A stretch of 64,000 nt of DNA from Salvator merianae (taxonomy: Eukaryota > Chordata > Lepidosauria > Squamata > Teiidae), in contig QVOM02000049.1 of the NCBI GenBank assembly GCA_003586115.2, positions 23,613,765 through 23,677,764 of the forward strand, given 5' to 3'. The translations under genes were made by a program, and so were the position numbers. The notes below the pieces were generated by a model. The model searched no databases, had not been told where the DNA came from, and worked only from the letters and a program-made list of their open reading frames with translations. Below are positions 33,402-43,880 of this stretch, one piece after another; positions within the stretch are counted from its first letter, which is position 1; every line of letters starts with the position of its first letter.

Positions 33402-33559
33402 TACAGAAATATTTATGACATTGACATATGGGGCCTGTAGCCCATGAATATGACTGAGCGTAGTCTACACTATTGTCTTCGATACATAAAGACATTTTAC
33501 TCATATTTTGTGGAAATACCAGAGGGGAACTCCAGGAGAGCAGAGAATGGTGGTCTTAC

Positions 33560-34050
33560 GATGGGCTCTGCTGTAGTGTAGTACCCACAGTGTCAAGCTA
33601 AGACTAGGGTGTGCAAAACAGAGTATTGAATGATTTTCAGAACATTTGTGACAGCCTTGCCTCTCTTAAATGGGACCCAGTTTGCTGGTTGCCTCTCTGT
33701 GGGGAGCAGGACCACAATTATCCTGCACCTTCCCCTGTCAGGTCCCTAGAGGCCAATTGTTTGATTGTTCTACTTAGCAAACTTGATCACCACATATGAG
33801 GAGCATGGTCATCTTGATCATTTCAAAAAGTATTTGACACAGCATTTTGCATACCTCTAGATAGGACCAAGAAGTTGTTCTGTTAAAATACTTATTCTGT
33901 TATGGAAGCTCACTGGGTGACCTCAAACCAATCACTTCCTTCTAGGAAGGAAGTTAGCAGGATAAAATAGAGAGAGGAGAAGAATGGTATGTGCCATCTT
34001 GGGCTCTTTGGAGAAAGAGCAGGATATATATATCATAAATAAGTAAAATC
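33560..34050 (+). mobile_element. Sauria-type SINE pieces with intervening DNA
   Basis: 33564-33610 looks like a degenerate SINE head (GGGCTCTGCTGTAGTGTAG, CACAGTGTCAAGCTAAGAC). 33900-34050 is a clear body: ATGGAAGCTCACTGGGTGAC, CAATCACTTCC, GGATAAAATAGAGAG, ATGTGCCATCTTGGGCTC and an ATA-rich tail. About 290 bp of other sequence lies between, so this is either one SINE split by an insertion or two partial copies. Confidence 0.6.
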
Positions 34051-34269
34051 TTATTCTTGTTGGAGATGCAATTCCTTGAACACCAGCAAAATCTCCAACA
34101 ACTTCTGGAATACTGGAAGTAGAACCCTGTAGCCTAAACTTATGACTATGTAGCCTAAACCATCGCCTTCCAGGTGACTTCCTAAGAGCTCACACACATT
34201 TCCTCTTCATTCTTGGAAAGTCCTGAAAATACTTTCCTTCCTTCTTTTCTACCTTTTTAAGTTAGTAGT

Positions 34270-34425
34270 TATAGAGTGACTGTAGCTCAGCAGTAGAGAA
34301 ACTGCTTGAAAAGCGAAGAGTCACAGATTCAATTCCAGATTCAATTCCCTAGAAGAAGAGAATAGCAAAACATTTGTGTATCCTTGACAAGTCTCCATGT
34401 AATCAATGGTACCAAGCAACAACTT
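34270..34425 (+). mobile_element. tRNA-derived SINE
   Basis: The head TGACTGTAGCTCAGCAGTAG has the best-preserved tRNA A-box of the family. It continues AACTGCTTGAAAAGCG, a duplicated CAGATTCAATTCC, CCTAGAAGAAGAGAATAGC, TGTGTATCCTTGACAAGTC, ending AACAAC. Confidence 0.75.
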
Positions 34426-34464
34426 GATTAGGATTTAGTCTCTGTGGTTTAAATATATTTATCA

Positions 34465-34541
34465 ATAAATGCTGCTGTAATCCACCCTGAGTCCTTCTGG
34501 TATAGGGTGGGATAAAACTTGAAATAAATAAAATAGTCAAA
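34465..34541 (+). mobile_element. LINE 3' tail (L2-like)
   Basis: GCTGCTGTAATCCACCCTGAG, then GGGTGGGATAAAACTTGAAATAAATAAAAT. The same tail form occurs at 48.7 and 57.6 kb. Heavily 5' truncated. Confidence 0.55.
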
Positions 34542-34960
34542 TAGCCTTAGGAGCATGGGATGTGTCTCATTACTGCAACTGCATTTCCAAGGATTACTGA
34601 GGCTGTATCTCCAAAGATTATTCAAACTGAATTGGAGGGGCACTGAAGTCTGCCTATCTCCATAGCACTTCATGCCAAAGGGGGTATGAAGACTGATGAA
34701 AGGATTTCAACCCCCTCCAAGGTGCAAAAAGTTCAGTGCTCCAAAACTGCTTCTCATGCACTGACAAAGGCCATCAAACTCCTTATCAAGGCCACGAGGG
34801 CAGCCTGTTCTGGTGTAGCTGCCTCCTTGAAGCTGCTGTCATCAGCACAGTAGAGACACATCATAAATCTGCACTTAAGTGGAGTAAGGACTTCAAGCTG
34901 TGCACACTCGACTTAATACTGAATAGTTGGTTGGGAGAAACACCCCTGTAGACAAGCAAA

Positions 34961-35264
34961 TAGAATCATATAATTGTAGAACTGTAAGGGAATAAAAGGA
35001 TCATTTAGCACAACTTTTTTCAGTGTCCAGAAAAACAAATTAATCCATTGCTGAGAATGATTGTCTATCCTCTTCCTGAAAACCTCCAGAGATAGAGAAT
35101 CCATAGACTGCTCCACTGTTACACAGATCTTACTGTAGATAATTTTTTCCTTGCACTGAGTTCAACTGGAGACTAGGAAGCTGCAACTTCTATCCATTAT
35201 TGCTGCTTCTAATACCTTTTACAATTCCTGAACATGTTCCCTGTGGCACCCTTTTCCACATCTG
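34961..35264 (-). mobile_element. CR1 LINE, 3' part, interrupted by TIR element
   Basis: It starts TAGAATCATATAATTGTAGAAC, a decayed version of the CR1 terminus, and continues CCATTGCTGAGAATGATTGTC, TCCTCTTCCTGAAAACCTCC, CCATAGACTGCTCCACTG, as in minus-strand CR1 near 11.4 kb but more diverged. It breaks at 35264 and resumes at 36404. Confidence 0.75.
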
Positions 35265-36400
35265 GGCCACATTCCGACATGGTATTTAATCTGTTTACAG
35301 GCCGTCTTCAGTTCCCGCTGTCCCGACATGATCTTGCCGTTCCGTAGTTTTTCTGGACTATATTGGCGAAATCCGGACTACTTTGTATTCGGATTTAATG
35401 AAGTCTCAAACCGTTCCAGAGCGTTAGTGCGCTTTACTTTGTGGGTGGGCTGGAAGCGCAGTAGTTTCCTCTGCCTCCATTATCCCCCCTTCCATTGCTG
35501 CCAGGGGAAAAGAAATCGTCCTCCTTTTTACTTCGCTAAGCTGCAGTCCTTTCTCTTTCTTTATCCCCCATTTGACACTGCCAGGAAAAAATTAAAGGCT
35601 TCCTCCACTTCCGTCTGCTCTTTAAACCAAAAAATAAACTGCCCCTGTTTGGGGTTGCAGTCGTCTTGCCCCAACAAAGAAGCCACTCAAGATGAGTTTT
35701 GCCATCGTCAGCACACAGCTACACAGCGGGGACACATGCCGCTGCGGATGTCTCGGGAGAAGTTGAGGCAGAGTCCATTTGCTGGCGATGAACTGCACTG
35801 TCAAGATAGTAGAGCCCCCTCCCCCACGTTCCCTCCCCACTTTTCCCCTTCGTTATGGACCTCTCCCTGCTTTTGCGCTACTTTTAAATTGTGGAATTGT
35901 GCAAAAGTGCACTTGCAAGGGAGCAGAAATCGTCATCAGCCCTTTAAAAAGCCCTTTAAAAAGCTTGCGGAACATAGTTTTAAAGTTCTATTAAAAAGCT
36001 TGCGGAACATAGTTTTAAAGTTCTGCTTGTGTAGATAGAGGCTGTAGTGGGGAGAAGGAGCAAATGGCGAATGACTAGTAACGCTGCCAAGTGAATCCAT
36101 GTTCTGAGGCAGCAGCGGGAACATACGGAGAACGGAACTTGACTTTCCCACACCTGTGACATCAAGATTTTAATGTTGGGACTGCAGCCAATCACTGACT
36201 GCACGGGGAGGGGAATTTGGCAAGGGGTGGAGGCAGAAAAGGTACTGTTTCTCCGTGCTAAGCACTGGAAATATCATTGTGGGAACGAGCAAGTATGAAT
36301 TGAGTCCGTGTTAAACTGTAACTGTGGGAACGACCAGAAGACGAATTCAGTCCTTGTACTCTTCCGATACGGATTAAATTTACGATGTCGGAACGCGGCC
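35265..36400 (+). mobile_element. Large TIR element, copy 2 (interior type B), 1136 bp
   Basis: The left end GGCCACATTCCGACATGG pairs with the right end GATGTCGGAACGCGGCC. CTG is duplicated at 35262-35264 and 36401-36403. Ends are shared with the other three copies; the interior (CCATTATCCCCCCTTCC, CAGGGGAAAAGAAATCG, ACAGCGGGGACACATGCCG) matches the 44.58-kb copy. A 34-36 bp unit, AGCTTGCGGAACATAGTTTT, is tandemly duplicated at about 35958-36025. It carries the longest frame in the window (236 codons, 35328-36038), which has no recognised domain. It is inserted in a CR1 and so is younger than it. Confidence 0.9.
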
Positions 36401-36403
36401 CTG

Positions 36404-37300
36404 GATACTGATATCATGGTCTTTGTCTTTTCTCCTCCAGATTGAACATAATCAGTTACCTCGACCTGTCTTTAAAGGGCATGTTCTCAAGTCCCTGTAT
36501 CATATTTGTCACCCTCCTTGAACCTGTCATTGTCCCTCTGGAAATGAGGTACCTAGAACGGAACACAATATTCCAGGGCTGCGGTCATACCTTACTGTTT
36601 ATTCTGTATCTGGAGGGGTCAGATGTGAAAGTCTGCTTCAGTTTTATTTACAGACTTTCTTTTCCCTGATTAGGACTATCTGCTATGTGGATTATCCCAG
36701 CACTGGGTCCGTTTCTACTGCAAGAAATGGACCCAGACAAAGGGCAGCAGGAAAAGAAATCTGACCGCAGAGCAGGGAGGACCCCATCCATGCTGCTGCC
36801 CCCAAGTCGAGCCCCCATGGATCCCCTTGCCTGGTAAAAGGTAAGCTTCAGCATGACAGTGGGGGGCCTCCCACTGCTGCCACTGCACTGCTGCACTGCA
36901 CGGAACTGCACTGTGTCACGTCACACTGTGCCACCCCACATTGAAGCTTACCTTTTGCCAGGCAAAGGAGATCCATGAAGGCTTGGCGGGGGGCAGCAGC
37001 AGCATGGTAGGAGTGACCAGGCTGTTCCAGGCCAAAAGCAGTCTAATTTCCCTGTCCGTCCCTGAGATGAACTATCTGGCTAGCATATGACTGCAGCCCA
37101 GGTAAGGTCTTTGATGGCCTTTGTCAGTATGAAGGGTAATAAGGATTTCAGGGATCTTTGATTTAGTTCTTCTTATAATAAAGACCAGAACTGCATTGGC
37201 CCTTCTAGTAGCTATCTTGTACTGCTAGCTCATGCTCACCTTGTTGTCAGTGATCACAGCACAAGCATGCAGTTATGGGACGTTTTGTATGCATGCTCTA
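36404..37300 (-). mobile_element. CR1 LINE, 5'-ward continuation, with internal insert
   Basis: CCTCCAGATTGAACATAATC, GTCACCCTCCTTGAACCTGTC, GGTACCTAGAACGGAACAC and AATATTCCAGGGCTGCGGTC are reverse-strand CR1 pol sequence; GAACTGCATTGGCCCTTCTAG and ACTGCTAGCTCATGCTCACC continue it after 37.1 kb. A different block interrupts it at about 36690-37040. Reading frames are destroyed. Confidence 0.7.
36690..37040. mobile_element. Palindromic insert within CR1
   Basis: GGATCCCCTTGCCTGGTAAAAGGTAAGCTTC (about 36817-36849) is mirrored by GAAGCTTACCTTTTGCCAGGCAAAGGAGATCC (about 36945-36974). A second hairpin, GGGTCCGTTTCT / AGAAATGGACCC, lies at 36706-36736, and a CACTG/CTGCA-rich centre between. It looks like a foldback element; the ends are not precisely defined. 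Confidence 0.55.
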
Positions 37301-37309
37301 CATCTTTAA

Positions 37310-38260
37310 ATTGCTTTGCATTCCACTCCATGGGTCTTAGCGCTATACTCTATCCAAGTTAAGATGGACTAAAATCAGATGCATTTCAGTATTATCTACA
37401 CAATTAAGATCTTCAATTCGCAATCCCTTTGAAAAGGCCACTTTTTATGCTGCCTATCAAAATAACCATTGAGGAAACCGAAAAAGTTATTTCTGCCTCC
37501 CCCACAAAATCACCAACAGAAGGGATCTAAAATAACTTCACTGCCGCACCCCTTACACCTGGTCATCATAGAAGCCAGAGTGGAGACTGGGTTTCCCACA
37601 AAGTTATTATCTGAGGACTTGGCAAGCTTTTTAAAGGTGCTTATTTTTTTCCAAAGTATTTTCATAAATCATTTAATAATCCAACAGTTGGTAACTCAGC
37701 CCCACCTTTGAGCATGGGTCGTTATATTTTTATGGGCCTTGACTTTTAAAAGACAAAATTAAATGAAAACCTCTCACGAACAAGGAAAGAGAGAGAGAAA
37801 GTGCCAGACCTGCTCCTGATTATTAGCACATTTCCAAGTCTGGCTTGTGAACAGCTGGGAGAAGTGCAAAGCTTTCCATATACAGAGCCAATGGCTCTCT
37901 TTGAATCTGAATTAATCAATCTGCAATAACAACCACCACCTGGTTCAGACTGGGTTCATGTTAAAAAAAAGAAAGAAAGGAAGGAAGGAAAGGGAAGGAA
38001 AAAAGGAGAGTAAAGTTATTTCTGTAACAATGACTTGGGATTGCCTTGTTCTGTGGTGTCCAAGTGCTATGCATGCCCAGAAACAGATTTCCCACTTCTC
38101 ACGCATCCAGAGAATATATAAGAGAGTATTTCAGAGTTCTTATTGGTCCTGCTTTTTTTAAATTTGAGATTTATGTTACTGGTACACTAAAAGATGGTAT
38201 TGCAAAGCTGCCAAATAGAGACCCAAGATGGGTCCAGCTGCTCTTATATTTTCATTCATC
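37310..38260. other. Noncoding stretch, nothing recognised
   Basis: Contains a short GAAA/GGAA tract at about 37968-38005. No gene or repeat family is recognised. Confidence 0.35.
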
Positions 38261-38261
38261 T

Positions 38262-38716
38262 TTGATCCACCTCTAGAATGAGGCAAGTGATGAGTCCCCC
38301 CAAGGTAGATTTTCTGTGACAGATAATGTGGAAAGAAAATAACTTATCTCAGGGAGGAAGTCCTTCAGTATCTTAATAAGCCAGCCTGGATAAATTTAAG
38401 AAAAGGGTAGACTAATTCATGGAGGACAGGTGTATCAATGGCTACTAGAATTGATGCCCAGATCCTGTTGGAGAGACAGGCAGGCAGGATGCCTTTTCAT
38501 TCGCAGGAAGTTGAGAGCAGGTGAAGGTTTTGACTTTGTCTTCTGCTTGAGAAGGCCCAGAAGCAGTTGGTGGACCATTGTGTGTGACAGGATACTGGAT
38601 TAGATGGGCTGTGGCCTGATCCAGTAGGGCTTCTCTTATGTTCTTATGTTGTCATTGATATGTTCTCTCACTTGAGAAGTAGATCAGAGGATTAAAAACT
38701 TAGGTGTAGCTGAGCC
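38262..38716. mobile_element. CACACCTAAATTTTAATCC-family MITE split by a CR1 end
   Basis: Left half 38262-~38350 (TTGATCCACCTCTAG, GGTAGATTTTCTGTGACAG, ATAATGTGGAAAGAAAATAA) and right half ~38652-38716 (TTGATATGTTCTCTCACTTG, GGATTAAAAACTTAGGTGTAG) match the 18.87- and 25.35-kb copies when joined conceptually. The CR1 end in between entered later. Confidence 0.75.
38389..38650 (+). mobile_element. CR1-like LINE 3' end nested in a MITE
   Basis: GGATAAATTTAAGAAAAGGG, TAATTCATGGAGGACAGGTG, GACAGGATACTGGATTAGATG, GGCTGTGGCCTGATCCAGTAG, TTATGTTCTTATGTT. Same 3' UTR as 26.36-26.63 kb. Confidence 0.85.
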
Positions 38717-38719
38717 TTA

Positions 38720-39365
38720 AGGTTCCAATCTCTGTTTAACCACACAACTCACTAGACGACATTGAGACAATCTGGACCAGTCTGGCAGGGGGAGGAACTG
38801 TGACATAATGAAACATATATATTTTGAGGAGAGATGGAAGTCATTTGAGGAAATATTCATTGCCTATGGTTGCAGATTATATCCTAGTCTTGTGTAATCA
38901 AGATTCTAAAGGAAAGGACCAAATTCCAGTTCTTAAGGCACATGCTTTTACAAAAGAAAAGCCTAATTCAATTTCCAGTTAGGAAAAAAAAAGCTTACAA
39001 CTTTGGGGAGACTTCTGCTTGAAACACTGAGAACCAGTGCCAGCAAAATAAAAAGTGCTGGACTTGGTGGAGCAGTACTTTGACTCTGTATTACTTTGTA
39101 TTTAACTTGCAAGACTTTGAATTGATTAAAATAATAATGGCTGCATAAAAGTGAAAGGAGGCTCTGTGCCCAGAGATGTAATCCCTTTTTCAGACTACGT
39201 TCAGTGCCTGGAAAATTAACTCATCTCTCCAGATGTGACCCTCCTCACTATTGGCATGTTTTATCCACACACTTTACAGAGACCTCAGTGAACCTATAGC
39301 CAAGCAATACAGCCATGGCTGGTGCAGATGAGCATAGTTAGAGATCCCTCGCCCTGCAGAAAGCT
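38720..39365. other. Noncoding stretch, nothing recognised
   Basis: No repeat or frame I can support. Confidence 0.35.
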
Positions 39366-39370
39366 GGATT

Positions 39371-39560
39371 GGGAGCTTCCTTTGAAGTCCACTTGGCTGG
39401 GTGGATTGCAAAGGAAGCTCAGAAAGCAGCTTTCAGCAGGGGGAGGGGCTTCTGACTGTACTCACTTGTACCAGTCACCACTGTGGACTTCAAAGGAAGT
39501 TCAGAAAATGGCTTTCAGTAGGGGGAGGGGCTTCTAGCTGCACTCAACCTCACTAGCTGT
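39371..39560. repeat. 82-bp tandem duplication with an inverted third arm
   Basis: Units start at 39401 (GTGGATTGCAAAGGAAGCTC) and 39483 (GTGGACTTCAAAGGAAGTTC), each followed by AGAAA.., GCTTTCAGNAGGGGGAGGGG and CTTCT. Just upstream, GGGAGCTTCCTTTGAAGTCCAC (39371-39392) is the inverse of the unit start, so the block can form a stem. The family is unknown. Confidence 0.75.
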
Positions 39561-40685
39561 CACTGCTCTAATGGCAGCTGGAGGCTCCAAAAAGTGCAAT
39601 TTTAGCACCCCCAGCAAGATCCTACCTTCCAAGTTTCTTCATAGTGAGGTGATTGAAATGCATATGAAACAAGTAAAAGATTTATTATATAAAGGTGGAA
39701 GTGAACACTTGGCGCTATTGATTAATATTGTAAAATTATGGCTTGAATATAAAAACATTAAAGGATCCAAGAATGCTTTTGGAGACTGCCTTAATAATCC
39801 TGACAAGAACTTTTTCATTAGGAAAATTTGAAGGAGATAACAGAATAACAAACAATAATAAATAGTCCAACTTTTCAGGGAAATAAACCAATCCCCCCCA
39901 TCTGTAATTAATTAGTCCCTGCAAATGGACCTTATAGCAAAAATCCAGATAATGAAAACAATTATCCCATTACTTTAAATGGGAAAAATTCTAATTTGTT
40001 TCAAGACTATTCCAGGTTCACTCCAAACCCCCTCTAAATGTCTAATACCATAAGGAAAACGTTGTGTAACAGGATAGAATAAAATGTTGTATTTTAGATA
40101 TAACAACATTATATATAAAATTAAATTAAATTAAAATTAAATATTCAATTAAGGAATAAAGTTTAAGCCTCATATGGGCTGGACCAGATGCCTTCCACAT
40201 TTCATTATCAAAACCAAAACGTTCAGTTACAGTACTGTGTACAGTTCTGTGAACCAGAAAAAGGGAGAAAGGGATTGCAGACTTATAACTGAGAATTTTG
40301 GATTGTATAATAAAATGAGCTAATAGTAAGTGAAAACCAGGACTCCTCTGGAAAGTAAGAACTCACCTAGTTCAAGACAAGCCATTCTTTCCCTTCGCTC
40401 CTATTCCTATTTCTACCCCACACCACTCCATGTGTTCACTCCAATGCAGGACACAGAAGCAGCATAATTTTGGAACCACCTCTGTGACTCTTGACATGCA
40501 GTGAGTGCTTGGAGAGCCCTGTGGCATGGAATGAATCCTTGGAAACATTTGAGACAAAGTGAATGCTCATCCAAGCATTCACACAAACAAGGAGGGGTGA
40601 TGCCACAGCCAGAGACCCCTCATATGGAGAAGGCTTTAATTTAAATGACACAGTGCTCTGAAACAGGCTTAAACAGAGTCATTTC
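39561..40685. other. Noncoding stretch
   Basis: An 86-codon frame at 39571-39831 is AT-rich and has no recognised motif. Between 40.1 and 40.15 kb there is a TTAAA/ATTAAA-rich patch. No gene is called. Confidence 0.35.
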
Positions 40686-40689
40686 TCAT

Positions 40690-41570
40690 GTGTATTCAGG
40701 TACCACAGCTGAGTTGCAGCTAGGTAAGCACCATTAGCCATTAAGGGCGACCAGAAGGCTTGCCCTGTCCTGGAGTAGCAATAGTAAGTGTGGAAACAGC
40801 CAGAGATCATCAGGCCACCGTGGTCCATACCTCTGTGTTCTCAGGTCTGGACTACTGCAATGCACTCTACATGGGGCTTTCCTTGAAGACAGTTCAGAAT
40901 TTGGAGTTAATGCAAAACACACTCCAGCTAGGCTGCTAGCAGGAGCTCCAGATCTGGCTTGTACCAGTCCTTAAACACTTGCATTTACTGCCTCTGTGCT
41001 TAAGGGCCCAACTCAAGGTCTTGATTTTGATATTTAAAGTCCTACATGACTTTGATCCCAGATAGCTGAGGGAACATCTCCTCTCATACAATTGTGCCAT
41101 GAATTAAGATCTGTGGGGGAAGGGACTTCCTGATTACTCCATTGCTGAATGAGGGTTATGGGTTGTCAGCTAAATGGAGGGCCTTCTCCATGATGGCCCC
41201 CAGATCTTGGAGTAATCTCTGGAAAATATGTCAAGCTTCAACATTTAACATATTTTGGCTTCTGGTAAAAAGGCCTTTTCATCTTTTCAAAAGGCCTTTG
41301 GAGACCTTTCATTCCCCAGTAGCCTGCATTTATTGGCTTTTAGATTCTATTCTTTGCTTGTCTTGTTACATTTTTAAATTTGATTAATTTTAGTTATGTA
41401 TTTTTAATTATTATTTGAGATTTTAGACATAATGTATGTTCATGTTTTTACTCTAAATTTATGTTAAGGGATTTGTTTGTTGATATCCATTCATTGGTTC
41501 CTTGGTTGAGAAGGTTATAAAAGTCTTATAATTAAACTAAAATCTAATGTACCAAAGTTCATTGGCTTGT
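40690..41570 (+). mobile_element. L2-type LINE, ORF2 3' part and tail
   Basis: Conceptual reading around 40850-40945 gives the L2 signature 'DYCNALYMGL' followed by leucine/glutamine- and alanine-rich sequence (…LQLGC…). Downstream are CACTTGCATTTACTGCC, CTTGATTTTGATATTTAAAG, GGGCCTTCTCCATGATGGCC and GTTGAGAAGGTTATAAAAG. Frames are broken by indels and stops. The signature is known from L2/CR1-clade reverse transcriptase proteins. The element is 5' truncated. Confidence 0.75.
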
Positions 41571-41574
41571 CAAT

Positions 41575-42350
41575 AGCTAAAGAACAATGGATCTATCAGA
41601 CTGGTAAACTTACTCTAGAATTTATTATAAACCAGACATTTGGAAGAGCAAGGATGTGTTGAGTAGAAAGAGTATGAAGACTTTGAAATTTACCAAAGTT
41701 TGGCTTAGCACCCTGGGAAATATGTGAACTAAAAAAGCCCTGAAGACAGCACACCTATTGCTGCTTCACACCTCTTCTTCATGATCAGAAACACCATCCG
41801 AGGAGCAGGTAAGTGCCCAACTCTCCGCTATTAATCTAGTAAACATACTGTAAGTTAGGCAGAGCAAACTTCAGGCTTCCTAATGATAATTGAGGGGTTG
41901 AGCTTTTCAGCTCCACAATTCACTCCCCGCTAAGGCCATAGATACATACAAAACTTTCTTTGCACTTTCAAAGAGATTCCACATCAGGAGTGATCAGACA
42001 CAACCAGAGCATTTTTTCCACATCATACCAAAGAAAGTACTGTGCCTAAGGCTCTGCCCTCTGACCACAACCCCTTTGAAACTCCTCTCCTCAGTTACAA
42101 CAGTTGATCTCCGCAACATGTCAGTCGCCAGCTGCTTGCCTCTCCTGATCCGATACATAGCACTAGTGGCAATGGGGAGTGGAACGATAGTCGTGGGAAA
42201 CTCCTATGGAGGGCTGTTCTGTCTCATTGGGAAAATAAATGAAGTGTGTGAGGAGAGAAAGAGGAATCATCTTGAGACCTGAAAAGGAAAGGGGGGCACA
42301 GCAAAATACACTATAATACAAAGCACCAGGATACAGAGCAAGATGGGGTG
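41575..42350. other. Noncoding stretch, nothing recognised
   Basis: No repeat or frame I can support. Confidence 0.35.
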
Positions 42351-42425
42351 AGGCTGGCCCTTTCTGCACTTGGCCTTATTGTGGATTATATCCTGGAATA
42401 GGGACCTGCCTTCCACATGCTAGCG

Positions 42426-42770
42426 CAGGGGTGGGCAAACTACAGCCCCCGGGCCACATCCGGCCCGTTTGGTCGTCTAAACCGGCCCGCGATGGTCCCT
42501 TGTCGCCCCGTCCACACGCCGGCACGCTGGCGCCACCCCGCCCCCGCGCCTGCGTGCTGACGTCGCCCCGCCCCCGCGCTGATGTCGCTCCCCTCCCGCG
42601 CTGACGTCGCTCCGCCCCACGCTGACGTCGCCCCGCCCCGTGCTGATGTCGCCCCACCCCCGCGCCAGCGCGCTGACGTCGCCCTGCCCCCCACGCTGAC
42701 GTCGCCCCGCCCCCGCGCCGGCGCGCTGATCCTGACCCGGCCCCTGAGCCGAAAAGTTTGCCCACCCCTG
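42426..42770. mobile_element. hAT-type element with perfect 8-bp duplication
   Basis: Begins CAGGGGTGGGCAAACTAC and ends AAAGTTTGCCCACCCCTG; TGCTAGCG is duplicated at 42418-42425 and 42771-42778. These are standard hAT (Charlie-like) termini. The outer part reads GGGCCACATCCGGCCCGTTTGG, a common hAT internal end. The interior has been replaced or expanded by a GC-rich tandem array. It is younger than the surrounding MITE. Confidence 0.93.
42552..42728. repeat. GC-rich ~20-22 bp minisatellite in hAT element
   Basis: About seven units of CGCTGACGTCGCCCCGCCCC with small changes (units near 42556, 42578, 42600, 42621, 42642, 42672 and 42694). Each unit carries TGACGTCG or TGATGTCG, close to a CRE/ATF site, and a CCGCCC box. 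Frames of 64-129 codons here are repeat artefacts (Ala/Gly/Arg-rich). Confidence 0.9.
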
Positions 42771-42894
42771 TGCTAGCGCAAACTATGAAAGGTCTTGCCC
42801 AGGGCCTACTTTAGTCTGCACAAGAATGCAGATGGCAGGTCCCTATTCTGAGATATAATCCTGAATAAGGCCCAGTGCAGAAAGGGCCAGTGTT

Positions 42895-43870
42895 GCTCCC
42901 AAAAGGTTTTATTGGATAGATGCTATTTTGCCTGCCTATCTTTTGCACTCAAAAAGTAAGACACAGCAATCACTCACATAAAGGGTGCTTGCTTTGAGTT
43001 TCATAGTCTCCCATCTTATCTAAACAGCATGCCCTGGCTACTCTTCTTTCTTCCATGGAATGTCCAGAGCGGTATCCTGAATGGGATGGGGATACCTCTC
43101 CCTTTTCCTCAGCTCTGCTCCCACACAAAAGTGCACGTGCATATTTCCTAGTTGTGCTTCTATGCAAATGTTTATCGCCCTCTCCTCCTACGTCCATTCT
43201 TGAGCACAAGTTTCTTTCACTTTACTTGGGCATTCTACTTTTTTCTTCACCTGATGTTTAAACTTTTTTTTTTTAATTTGGTTTATCTTTGGTTGAGCCT
43301 TTTTACCTCTCATTCATTTTTTCTTCATCCACTGCCCTTCCCCCATCACTGCCTTGGAGTGAATGCATGCCCATCCCTCCTAAGATAGTGAGTCCCATCT
43401 CACTTGCTCCTCTGTATTTACTGCAGATTCTTTAGCACCCAGTTGCCAGCTGGGGCTGCAGCACAGGCTCCATCCCAAGCCATGCAGAGTGGGAATGTAA
43501 TGTGTGAATCTCCTGGAAAATCAAATATATACCCTCCTCATTTTCCCATGATCAGACATGTGCCTCTGTGCACAGTATAGGGAAAGCTGTATGGTCCTGG
43601 CTGCCTATTGAGACAGTCATGTCAAGCAAGGTTGGGCAAGCAAGATGAAGTCACTAGAACCTAGGTCAGCCTAAGACACAGAGTTACGTGTTTAGTGGAA
43701 ATCTATTGCAAAATCAGAAGGTGTTTACCCGTCTGAGAATGGTATGCTTATTCAGGAGCACAGTACATTGACAATTAATAGTTTTCCTTAGAAACTGTCC
43801 CTTAGACAGGATGTTTACCTGACATCTGTAATTGGATTTGTCAGTTATTTGGCAATAATAGTAAAGATTC
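42895..43870. other. Noncoding stretch, nothing recognised
   Basis: Short overlapping frames only; a T-run at about 43265-43274. Confidence 0.35.
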
Positions 43871-43880
43871 TTTATTAAAA

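Larger units (their letters stand above)
42356..42888. mobile_element. Palindromic MITE (GGCCCTTTCTGCAC family) carrying a hAT insert
   Basis: The left end GGCCCTTTCTGCACTTGGCC is the inverse of the right end GGCCCAGTGCAGAAAGGGCC. Inner arms CCTGGAATAGGGACCTGCC / GGCAGGTCCCTATTCTGAG pair. The 345-bp hAT element sits near the centre (42426-42770). Removing it and one duplication leaves about 180 bp, the same size as the intact copy at 60404-60583. Confidence 0.85.

Noticed and set aside
42376..42776. Ala/Gly/Arg-rich frames of 64-129 codons
   Set aside because: They are translations of the GC-rich 20-22 bp minisatellite in a hAT element.
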